Assembly: GCA_947454215.1 (NCBI GenBank)
Contig: CANGJN010000037.1
Coordinates: 1 to 6,426 of the forward strand
DNA from: Neisseriaceae bacterium
GTDB taxonomy: Bacteria > Pseudomonadota > Gammaproteobacteria > Burkholderiales > UBA11063
Length of the DNA stretch: 6,426 nt
Direction: 5' to 3'
Part shown: piece by piece, positions 1-5,853 of the stretch
Layout: each line of letters begins with the position of its first letter
How positions within the stretch are numbered: position 1 is the first letter of the stretch
Made by a program: the position numbers and the translations under genes
Notes under the pieces: model-generated
What the model saw: only the letters and a program-made list of their open reading frames with translations
Databases searched by the model: none
Told to the model about the DNA's origin: nothing

Positions 1-686
1 AAAAAATTTAAATCATTTATGTCAGATGACATAAACCAAAGATGACCTTGGACACAATTAAGATAATAATGATATTTTAACTTAAGTTCATGCCACCAAT
101 ATTTGCCAGAAATATCATCACTTTCATATCGATACAAAGGTGATTTAAACTTAGGATAAAATGAGTAATAAGTATTGTTTTCTAAAAAAAATACTAATCC
201 ATCTTTTGATGCTTGAATAACATGGGGTAAAAACCAAGTTCCACAAGAAATTTTTTGAGGTTTGATTGAAACTAAAATTAAGTTATCAGGTTTTTTGGGC
301 TCATGAAGTGAGTTATAAAAAACAACATTTTGTATATTAAAAGATTCGAGTTCATCATTACCTTTATAGGATTGAACTACCAAAATCTTATTTTTTTGGT
401 CGCAAACCATTTTAATCGGGGTAGATCTTTTATCTTGCCAACTATCTTTAAAAACCTTTAAAGGTGCAAAATCTTTAGGATAATAGTAATAATAATTCCC
501 TTCATATGAAAATGGAATAGTTCCCTCATAAATATTTTTATTTTTATTTTTTAACCAGTCTTCACAGTCTTGATATTTAATAGTTTCAAATTTTGATACA
601 TCCTCCAAATCTGTAGGAGTTAAAGATAAACCATAAAATTTAAAAATTAAAAAAAATAAACACATAAAAATCGACAATTTATTCAT
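1..686 (-). CDS. Exported protein of unknown function, 3' end cut by window edge
   Basis: I do not recognise this family. An open frame of 228 codons runs from ATG at 686 to the left edge without a stop, so the C-terminus is missing. A second in-frame ATG lies directly upstream (689), and an in-frame TAA at 699-701 limits the start to these two. The purine-rich AAGAAAG is better spaced for 686. Residues 1-21 look like a Sec signal peptide: MNK, a hydrophobic core (SIFMCLFFLIF), then FYGLS. The mature part is rich in Tyr, Lys, Asp and Asn, has a five-Tyr run at residues 65-69, a WW pair near 197, and four Cys (41, 95, 148, 211) that could form disulfides. No further membrane segment is seen. 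It is probably periplasmic or secreted. It lies on the same strand as the mla operon but 430 bases downstream, with its own likely promoter, so it is probably a separate unit. Confidence 0.75.
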   Translation of the reverse strand, partial: MNKLSIFMCLFFLIFKFYGLSLTPTDLEDVSKFETIKYQDCEDWLKNKNKNIYEGTIPFSYEGNYYYYYPKDFAPLKVFKDSWQDKRSTPIKMVCDQKNKILVVQSYKGNDELESFNIQNVVFYNSLHEPKKPDNLILVSIKPQKISCGTWFLPHVIQASKDGLVFFLENNTYYSFYPKFKSPLYRYESDDISGKYWWHELKLKYHYYLNCVQGHLWFMSSDINDLNF

Positions 687-730
687 CATCCATCTTTCTT
701 AAACATTATTAAAACAATTTTTTTTATTCG

Positions 731-759
731 ATTATAACTGTAAATCATCAATTAATTGT
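731..759 (-). promoter_or_regulatory. Probable sigma-70 promoter of the left exported-protein gene
   Basis: On the minus strand a perfect TATAAT (736 to 731) lies about 45 bases before the start codon at 686. The hexamer 17 bases further upstream (759 to 754, ACAATT) is a poor -35 box, and a TTTACA further out is 20 bases away. In DNA this AT-rich, -10 matches occur by chance. The position and the lack of a better candidate are the main support. Confidence 0.35.
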
Positions 760-1004
760 AAAATTCTTTAAGTTTACATAAACAAAATAATTAACAATTA
801 AACATAAAAATATAGTCTAGAAAATATTTTAATTTTATCAAACAGGTATTAATGAGTAATAAAAAAACTCCCTTAGTTATAAAAATTAAAACATTCTTTA
901 TTAACAGTATTCACATACTTAGTTAGATTAAGTGTTACTATTAAAAAAAACTACAATATTATAACTAAAAAGAATATTCTAATAAAATAAATAAAAGACA
1001 AATT

Positions 1005-1032
1005 TTGACATTTCCACCTTTAAAACTATTAT
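1005..1032 (+). promoter_or_regulatory. Promoter-like sequence facing into the 3' end of the mla operon
   Basis: A perfect -35 box TTGACA (1005-1010) is followed after 16 bases by TATTAT (1027-1032), five of six matches to the -10 consensus. It points right, where no plus-strand gene follows. A transcript would run antisense into the lipoprotein gene that ends at 1116. It may be a relic promoter of a lost gene, an antisense RNA promoter, or chance. Confidence 0.3.
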
Positions 1033-1115
1033 ATATAAACTTATTCAAAAGGTTATATTTTTAAAAAAAGTGTAGAATGTCAGTTAGATACAATAATTAT
1101 TAATTATACTAAAAT

Positions 1116-1703
1116 TTATTTTAACCATAAGTATAAATCATTTAAAAAATTTGCTAGAGTCATATTAGCTCCCTGTAAATAACCATTAATATCTGGAGAT
1201 ATATTTACTTCATTGATAAACTTTTTACTTTTGATAATTTTATTTGTATAATTGTCGATTATCTGAATAAAAACAACCAACTCCATTTTTGACTTTCCAT
1301 TATCAATATATTGTTGGAAAGTCATCACTTGAATTATCATTTTATAGTTAGACAATACTAAGGAATTAGAACTTACTACCCCGCTATATAAACAACTTTG
1401 TTCTAGTTTTTGAATAATCAATTGTGTTAACAATATCCCAGTATCACTACTCCATTGATTTAATTTATAATAATTTATATTACCCGCAGTGGTAGAATAA
1501 TACATAAACCTACTATTATAAGGAGAATATACTTCAGCATTGGAAATTAAAATCACATCCTTATGACTATTATTACATTTAGAAATAAGATTAGTAAATT
1601 TTGGTTGATAATATTTAATATCTTGAGTCTTTAATGGTTTTAATAAACTACATTGATTTAAAAAAATCAATATTAGTAATATTTGTATTATATTTTTTAT
1701 CAT
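1116..1703 (-). CDS. PqiC-like ABC-transport auxiliary lipoprotein
   Basis: This 195-residue protein is probably the outer-membrane lipoprotein partner of the MCE protein encoded just upstream. Residues 1-17 are a lipoprotein-type signal (MIKN, then a hydrophobic core IIQILLILIFL) ending in LNQ before Cys18. Gln at -1 is unusual, since Ala, Gly or Ser is normal there. Ser19 after the Cys is not an Asp retention signal, so outer-membrane sorting is expected. Residues 75-110 (NYYKLNQW, then a helix with LLTQLIIQKLE) match the conserved Tyr/Trp-plus-helix core of the ABC_trans_aux/PqiC family; length is normal. The start is firm: ATG 1703 abuts the TAG of the MCE gene with no spacer and is preceded by AGGAGAGG (1709-1716) five bases away. 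That is the best Shine-Dalgarno in the window and suggests coupled translation. It is the last gene of the operon. The family call rests on context plus this motif. Confidence 0.75.
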   Translation of the reverse strand: MIKNIIQILLILIFLNQCSLLKPLKTQDIKYYQPKFTNLISKCNNSHKDVILISNAEVYSPYNSRFMYYSTTAGNINYYKLNQWSSDTGILLTQLIIQKLEQSCLYSGVVSSNSLVLSNYKMIIQVMTFQQYIDNGKSKMELVVFIQIIDNYTNKIIKSKKFINEVNISPDINGYLQGANMTLANFLNDLYLWLK

Positions 1704-2615
1704 CTATTCCTCTCCTGGACCTTTATTATTGATATTATTACCTCTTATTAAAACTGTAGGATTTTGGTTCAAAGTATTTAAAAATTGACTTAATTGTGCA
1801 GAGGATCTATTTAAATTTAAAACAGTAGTATTGATATTTGGCAATAATACCGAGTTTATATTTTGTAAACTATTACTACGAATATCAGTTATAAGGCCAT
1901 TCGCGTCACTAGAGGTTCTAGATAATGATTTACCTACTTCATTAAATGTATTTATTACTTTATTTAATAAAATAGTATCCTTATCTATATTTACTAAAAC
2001 ATCAGATAATGTTGTCAAACTATTATTAATTTTTTCAGTCTTGTTAACTAAGTTAGTGGAGATTTTATCAATATTATTTAAAGTATTAGAAAGATGTTGA
2101 ATATTATTATTAGACAAAAGGCTTACAACTTGAGAAGATATTTCACGAACATTTTTAGTTAAAGACTGAGCCTGTTCTGACAAACTATATAAAAATGAAG
2201 TTCTATTCTTTATTTCAGGATAAGGTTTGGTATTTTTAGGTTCCAAAATTTTATTCCCTGTGGTATTATTTGGTAACCTTAAATCTATATAAGAAAGACC
2301 TGTTATACCCTGAGCTTTAATACTTGAGTAAGTTTCAACGCTAATTGGCACATTGCTTAAAATATTCATAGTAACTGCAACTAATCTTGGATTATTTTTA
2401 TCCAACTCAATTGTTTTTACTTTACCAACTTCAACTCCATTGTATTTTACAACAGAGTTTATTGTAATACCATCAATTGACTCTTTAAAAGTAGTTTGAT
2501 ATATATTATATTGTTTAATATTGCTATACATAAACCATAACCATATTGTTATCATTAAAGTTAATGATGCTATAACAAAAATTCCTACTGCTAGAAATTT
2601 TGAATCTTCACTCAT
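1704..2615 (-). CDS. mlaD: MlaD-type MCE-domain lipid transporter subunit
   Basis: This is the periplasmic substrate-binding subunit of the lipid ABC transporter. One N-terminal membrane helix (about residues 8-30) anchors it in the inner membrane. The MCE domain follows (about 36-115), with the family hallmarks VVKYNGVEVGKVKTIELD at 55-72 and SIKAQGITGLSYIDLRLP near 98-115. MCE proteins form hexameric rings with a central hydrophobic channel. Residues 140-285 form a long helical tail rich in Asn, Ser, Thr and Leu, and the end NPTVLIRG...GPGEE resembles the C-terminus of the longer MCE proteins. At 303 residues it is far longer than E. coli MlaD (183) and fits the class that works with a PqiC-type lipoprotein, where the tail may reach across the periplasm (inferred). 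The start ATG 2615 has AAAGGA (2621-2626) five bases upstream and lies 19 bases after the ATPase gene. The symbol is by homology; PqiB-like or generic Mce naming is also defensible. Confidence 0.9.
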   Translation of the reverse strand: MSEDSKFLAVGIFVIASLTLMITIWLWFMYSNIKQYNIYQTTFKESIDGITINSVVKYNGVEVGKVKTIELDKNNPRLVAVTMNILSNVPISVETYSSIKAQGITGLSYIDLRLPNNTTGNKILEPKNTKPYPEIKNRTSFLYSLSEQAQSLTKNVREISSQVVSLLSNNNIQHLSNTLNNIDKISTNLVNKTEKINNSLTTLSDVLVNIDKDTILLNKVINTFNEVGKSLSRTSSDANGLITDIRSNSLQNINSVLLPNINTTVLNLNRSSAQLSQFLNTLNQNPTVLIRGNNINNKGPGEE

Positions 2616-2634
2616 AAAAATCCTTTATTTACAA

Positions 2635-3450
2635 TTAATTTGTACCAGCATAAATCATAGAGTCTAACTTAGATTTTTTAATAATTCGACCTCTTTTACC
2701 ATTAAAATAAGAATATAATTCCGGAATACCTGAGCATTCAGCAGCTTTTAGAACACTATCATGGAATAATACTTTTTTATTCCCTATATATACTATTTCA
2801 TCAGAAATTTCCCAGATACAATCTAAATCATGTGTAATCATTATAACAGAGAGTTTTAACTCAGTTTGTAAATTTTTAATTAAATCATCAAAGTCACTAG
2901 CACTATTTGGATCTAATCCTGCTGAAGGCTCATCTAGAAATATAACCTTAGGATCTAAAACTAGAGCTCTAGCCAAAGACACTCTTTTTTGCATTCCTGG
3001 ACTTATTTCTTTCGGGTACTTATAAAAATTAACTTTATTTAATCCAGTTAATAACAATTTCATTTGAGCTATCTCTAAAATAGCTTTCTTGGAAAAATTA
3101 GTATATTCCAACATAGGGAACATTACATTTTCAATAATACTTAGTGATGAAAACAAAGCTCCTTGCTGAAACATCATTCCTACTTTTGTTAATAATAATT
3201 TTGTTTGAGGGGTTCCCACTTTATATTTGGATATTTCTTCTCCGTTTATTATAATTTTACCTTCTGTAATTGGCTGTAGCATCAATATTTCTCTTATCAA
3301 TGTGGTCTTACCACAACCACTTGAACCTATAATAGTAGTTATTCTATTAGGATAAATATTTAAATTTAAATTTTTATGAATCCATAAATTATTAAAACAT
3401 GTTCCTAGATTAATTATTTCTATAATAGGCTTATTATAGTCATTATTCAT
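2635..3450 (-). CDS. mlaF: MlaF-type ATPase of the MCE lipid transporter
   Basis: This is the cytoplasmic ATP-binding subunit (271 residues) that powers the permease. Counting from ATG 3450, the Walker A GSSGCGKT is at 42-49, the Q-loop FQQGALFSSL at 94-103, the signature ISPGM at 149-153, Walker B VIFLDE at 169-174, D-loop SAGLDP at 176-181 and the H-loop His at 207. The Q-loop with GALF and the C-terminal extension are typical of Mla/Mkl-type ATPases. The signature is odd: a Pro (CCA, 2998-3000) stands where LSGGM has its first Gly. All other catalytic residues are intact, so the protein is probably active. A longer frame could start at TTG 3462 inside mlaE, but ATG 3450 is better: it follows the mlaE stop by one base and has GGGG six bases upstream. 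It lies 19 bases before mlaD. Confidence 0.92.
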   Translation of the reverse strand: MNNDYNKPIIEIINLGTCFNNLWIHKNLNLNIYPNRITTIIGSSGCGKTTLIREILMLQPITEGKIIINGEEISKYKVGTPQTKLLLTKVGMMFQQGALFSSLSIIENVMFPMLEYTNFSKKAILEIAQMKLLLTGLNKVNFYKYPKEISPGMQKRVSLARALVLDPKVIFLDEPSAGLDPNSASDFDDLIKNLQTELKLSVIMITHDLDCIWEISDEIVYIGNKKVLFHDSVLKAAECSGIPELYSYFNGKRGRIIKKSKLDSMIYAGTN

Positions 3451-3451
3451 T

Positions 3452-4609
3452 TTAAACCCCAATAATTTGAAAAATTATTGCAAATACCGCATCTATAAAT
3501 ACGATTAACATTATACTATTAACAACTGATTTAGTTGTCTCAATACCTATGCTATTAGCATTTCCCTTTACCTGTAATCCATGATAGCAACTAACAAGCC
3601 CAATTATAAAAGCAAAAAAAATACTTTTAACAATTCCACAAGTAAAATTATTAACCGAAACATAGTTTTTAACCCGAGAAATAAATAGTGCTGGTGGTAT
3701 AGAAAGACTCACATTTGATATTATTAACCCTCCCATCATACTAACAACATCGGCTATTGCTGTAACTAATGGTGTTATTATTAAGACACCCAATATTTTT
3801 GGAAAAACGATAATTTGCATTGAAGGTACTCCCATTATTTGTAGAGCATCTAATTCCTCTTGAATTTTACGAGTGCCAATTTCTGCTGTAATTGAGGCAC
3901 CAGTTCTTCCTGCAATAATAACTGCGGTAAGTAATGGGGATACTTCTTTAAGTAAAGCTATTCCTAAAAAATTTACTACGTATAGATTTGCACCATAAGT
4001 TGTAAATTGAGGAGCCATTTGATATGTCAGTGTAATTCCAATAAGAAAAGATAACATTGAAGCAAGAAAAAAACCATTCACTCCTGCATCAAATATTATC
4101 CTATTAACCTCATCCCAATGAATAATCTGAGGTGATTTTACTATATTAAAAAAATTATACCAATATTTACCAAAAAAAATTAAAAATGATTTAATATTTC
4201 TTATCGTTTTAGTTATTGAAAATCCTAAAACATAAACAAAATTAAATTTTTTTGGATTTGCCACAACATTATTTTCAAATTGGACACTATCTTTAATTTT
4301 TATAAAGAGATTTTTAAAATTTTCATTTAATTTTATATCTAAAACAGAAATATTTTTTTTCTCTAAAATATTGATTAATCTATATATAAAATATATGCCA
4401 GATGAGTCAAGACTTTCGATTTCAAGTCCATCCATTTTTATTGCTTTGTTATTTCCATTAAAAGACTCTACAAAAGAAATCAAGTACTCTTCGTCGATTG
4501 TTGACCAAATCCAATTTCCAGATAAATTCAAACAATTTTGTTCTTGATTAAAAGATAAAATAGATTTGTTATGCTTTTCAATTGAAATATCTTCATACTT
4601 TTTATACAT
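3452..4609 (-). CDS. mlaE: MlaE-type permease with fused N-terminal STAS domain
   Basis: This is the integral membrane subunit of the lipid ABC transporter (385 residues), first gene of the operon. Residues about 15-110 form a STAS domain, shown by the alternating strand/helix pattern and LDSSGIYFIYRLI at 68-80. Residues about 125-385 are the MlaE permease domain with five or so membrane helices. The family core is AGRTGASITAEIGTRKIQEE (233-252), followed by LDALQIMGVPSMQ; this contains the cytoplasmic coupling region with Glu251/Glu252 that contacts the ATPase. E. coli MlaE is about 260 residues and uses a separate STAS protein, MlaB; here the two are one polypeptide, a form known in many other proteobacteria. 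The start ATG 4609 has a weak GGA about seven bases upstream. The stop lies one base before mlaF. No clear promoter was found; several TATA-like boxes lie in 4620-4700. Confidence 0.92.
   Translation of the reverse strand: MYKKYEDISIEKHNKSILSFNQEQNCLNLSGNWIWSTIDEEYLISFVESFNGNNKAIKMDGLEIESLDSSGIYFIYRLINILEKKNISVLDIKLNENFKNLFIKIKDSVQFENNVVANPKKFNFVYVLGFSITKTIRNIKSFLIFFGKYWYNFFNIVKSPQIIHWDEVNRIIFDAGVNGFFLASMLSFLIGITLTYQMAPQFTTYGANLYVVNFLGIALLKEVSPLLTAVIIAGRTGASITAEIGTRKIQEELDALQIMGVPSMQIIVFPKILGVLIITPLVTAIADVVSMMGGLIISNVSLSIPPALFISRVKNYVSVNNFTCGIVKSIFFAFIIGLVSCYHGLQVKGNANSIGIETTKSVVNSIMLIVFIDAVFAIIFQIIGV
3457..3460 (-). promoter_or_regulatory. Shine-Dalgarno deciding the mlaF start
   Basis: On the minus strand GGGG (3460 to 3457) lies six bases before ATG 3450, within the last codons of mlaE. 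It favours ATG 3450 over the TTG at 3462, which overlaps this site and would add only MGFK. Translation of mlaF is probably coupled to termination of mlaE. Confidence 0.5.
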
Positions 4610-4853
4610 TATAATCCAATTTATAAATTATTAACATAGAATTGACTTTTAAACTAAATATAAGATATAATTTTAAATATATTAACAAAAATTCTGATTA
4701 GTATTATTGTTAAATTTACATTGATTTTTTTATACCCCTAATTCTTTGGAAATCTTATAACTTTTCCACATTGTAATCTTCAAGAATAAATCACATTTTT
4801 TTCATTGATTAAAAGAATAGTATAATTTATATTTTTAAAAGGAATTATAAATT
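4610..4853. other. Divergent gap upstream of the mla operon
   Basis: This AT-rich leader must hold the leftward mla promoter, but no match stands out. Visible features are a rightward TTGACT/TATAAT pair (4642-4671), a 6-bp inverted repeat TGGAAA (4747-4752) with TTTCCA (4763-4768) and a 10-base loop that could be an operator, the 12-mer AACAAAAATTCT (4684-4695) repeated inverted at 5429-5440, and a rightward TATAAT at 4821-4826 before the degraded frame at 4854. Confidence 0.4.
4642..4671 (+). promoter_or_regulatory. Rightward sigma-70-like promoter
   Basis: TTGACT (4642-4647; five of six to consensus) and a perfect TATAAT (4666-4671) are 18 bases apart. It points away from mlaE into the decayed-gene region, so it may have served the lost plus-strand genes. 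Chance matches are common in DNA this AT-rich. Confidence 0.35.
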
Positions 4854-5056
4854 ATGTCTAATGTCTAAAAAACAATTTTAATAAAAGATACTGAGTCTTT
4901 AACACATATTAGTAATAATGGTTTTAATTTAAAAGGAATGATAAAGTATAAATTAATCAGCCCTTGAAAATGAGATAAGTATACTTTAAATGATACGACC
5001 AGATCTTCTTTAAAGTATATTAGAATAAAACCTAACGCAAATTTTTCATTAAATTA
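4854..5056 (+). pseudogene. Degraded short gene of unknown family
   Basis: From ATG 4854 one frame reads MSNV, a TAA (4866-4868), then KTILIKDTESLTHISNNGF and on through KYKLISP, two TGA codons (4965-4967 and 4971-4973), then DKYTLNDTTRSSLKYI to a TAA at 5054. Signs of a former gene are a start preceded by AAAAGGA (4837-4843), a TATAAT at 4821-4826, and protein-like composition between the stops. Both TGA codons flank a Lys and could derive from TGG by single G-to-A changes, giving WKW. The inverted repeat at 4978-5021 lies inside the frame. I do not recognise the family. It could also be the start of the mobile element, or a chance open stretch. Confidence 0.35.
4978..5021. repeat. Inverted repeat, 11-bp arms with 18-base spacer
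   Basis: TATACTTTAAA (4980-4990) and TTTAAAGTATA (5009-5019) are exact reverse complements; pairing extends by a G-T and an A-T to 4978 and 5021. The left arm includes the 10-bp palindrome AAGTATACTT (4977-4986). The spacer contains AGATCT. No T-run follows on either strand, so it is a poor terminator. It could be an operator, the ends of a small element, or a structure from the decayed gene. Confidence 0.6.
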
Positions 5057-5387
5057 AAAAAAATTTGGAGTTCAGCATATGCAGGTTATGGTTGTTTTAA
5101 CTGTTTAACAAGATATATTGTCATGAAAATTTCTATATTCTGCGGTTGATAGTACTACTAGGTACAATTTTCATTTATACAATAAAAGTACCAGAAATTA
5201 CTCCTATTACTAGATTAACTCAATATTTACCAGAATTGAATCCAACAGAACGTTTATTTAGATACATTAAAAACAAATTAATTAAGAATAAATTATGGAC
5301 GTTATTATCAAAAGATAATCTTTTATAAGGAATATATCACCTGATCAAATTTTAAGCATTTGCTCATACAACTATTTAATTGTTTAA
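5036..5387 (+). pseudogene. IS630-family transposase remnant (C-terminal part, frameshifted)
   Basis: The sure part is 5146-5325, which reads through LPELNPTERLFRYIKNKL and then IKNKLW. This is the hallmark SPELNPxER C-terminal block of IS630-family DDE transposases, with the last catalytic Glu. The preceding segment, IVLLGTIF then YTIKVPE, sits where family members have a (I/V)LDNAxxH motif; the catalytic Asp is absent. After TAA 5326-5328 the match resumes in another frame from 5322 (FIRNISPDQILSICSYNYLI) and ends at TAA 5385-5387, a typical family C-terminus. Upstream, a third frame (5066-5146; WSSAYAGYGCFNCLTRYI) may be an earlier segment; this is less sure. An 8-bp tandem repeat (TTTAATTG twice) spans 5375-5390. 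An intact family member is roughly twice or more this long, so the N-terminal half is lost. The element cannot move on its own. Confidence 0.75.
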
Positions 5388-5603
5388 TTGTTTAAAATCT
5401 GGAAATGGCATAAAAAATTAATTTAACTAGAATTTTTGTTCTTTGTATATCTAAATTCTAAACGCTATTATTCTAATTATACCACTTCCACGTTATAATA
5501 AGTTAATAATTAATAAGTTTTTTTCTTTATTTGTTATTAATCAGCAATATTAACATACTGTTTTGATTTTAAAAAATATAAATTGACTAAATTGTATAAA
5601 TTT
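5388..5603. other. Gap downstream of the transposase remnant
   Basis: No gene is supported. The 12-mer AGAATTTTTGTT (5429-5440) is the inverse of 4684-4695 and could be a remnant right end of the insertion element, though such matches arise easily in AT-rich DNA. A T-run at 5518-5524 follows AT-only repeats (AGTTAATAATTAATAAG) without a stable stem, so I do not call a terminator. Confidence 0.35.
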
Positions 5604-5762
5604 TTATAATGTAGTATTTATCGCATTGTTTAAATTATTTACTAAATAAAATCTATTTTCCGATTGAGATAATAATATATAAATCAAATAGTTAACCGCT
5701 GCTGAGCAGTAACCTTTATTTATTAAAAAGTTATATAAAATATAATGATCTAAATCAAAACT
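5604..5762 (-). pseudogene. Possible gene remnant without a start codon
   Basis: A minus-strand frame stays open for 52 codons between TAA 5763-5765 and TAA 5604-5606. It reads SFDLDHYILYNFLINKGYCS, then AAVNYLIYILLSQSENRF and YLVNNLNNAINTTL. The composition is protein-like, and it covers the only relatively GC-rich patch of this gap (GTTAACCGCTGCTGAGCAGTAACC region, 5691-5714). There is no ATG or ribosome site at its 5' end, and the frame is blocked further upstream, so it looks like the 3' end of a decayed gene. It lies on the same strand as the right-hand gene, about 90 bases downstream of it. The family is unknown and chance openness is possible. Confidence 0.3.
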
Positions 5763-5800
5763 TTAGAAAGGGAAGTTAAATTTTATTTTTATATTTAATT

Positions 5801-5838
5801 AAAAAAGGTAAAAAGTTTTACTGGTAAAAATACTTTTT
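5801..5838 (-). terminator. Probable terminator of the right-hand gene
   Basis: On the minus strand, starting 16 bases after the stop codon at 5854, AAAAAG pairs with CTTTTT, and inside it TTTTA pairs with TAAAA around the loop CCAG; a 3-base bulge separates the two stems (5838 to 5810). The hairpin ends in a T-run and is followed by a second T-run (5806 to 5801). It is AT-rich and weak by standard measures, but position and shape fit. Confidence 0.4.
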
Positions 5839-5853
5839 AAAGAAATTGAGGAA

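Larger units (their letters stand above)
690..1115. other. Intergenic gap between the mla operon and the exported-protein gene
   Basis: This 426-base stretch has no credible gene in any frame and is very AT-rich. It holds the promoter for the left gene, a weak minus-strand hairpin with a T-run (866-878 followed by 861-867; stem only 4 bp), a 10-bp inverted repeat (873-882 with 959-968), a small palindrome AGAATATTCT at 971-980 and a rightward promoter-like sequence at 1005-1032. No strong terminator follows the last mla gene. It could be decayed former coding DNA, but no remnant is readable. Confidence 0.5.

Noticed and set aside
861..878. Terminator of the mla operon on the minus strand
   Set aside because: The hairpin has only a 4-bp stem before the T-run and lies over 230 bases from the operon's last stop.
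976..1011. Ten-codon frame MSKFVFYLFY after AAGGTGGAA on the minus strand
   Set aside because: The Shine-Dalgarno is good but too close to the ATG, the peptide is tiny, and nothing follows that it could control nearby. It was kept only as a curiosity.
1831..2100. Plus-strand open frame of 89 codons inside the MCE gene
   Set aside because: It lies wholly antisense to mlaD, which has clear family motifs; the frame has no family signal or ribosome site.
3451..3462. Longer mlaF start at TTG 3462
   Set aside because: ATG 3450 follows the mlaE stop by one base with a GGGG site upstream; the TTG would add four residues and overlap that site.
4965..4973. TGA read as tryptophan (alternative genetic code)
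   Set aside because: All Trp codons in the intact mla genes are TGG and those genes are full length under the standard code, so decay explains these TGA codons better.
5375..5390. Two 8-bp tandem copies (TTTAATTG) as a target-site duplication or CRISPR-like repeat
   Set aside because: The copies are adjacent with no element between them and no further units; this fits slippage at the end of the transposase remnant.
5691..5714. Hairpin around CTGCTGAGCAG as a terminator or RNA element
   Set aside because: The symmetric arms leave only a 1-3 base loop and no T-run follows; it lies inside the possible gene remnant.
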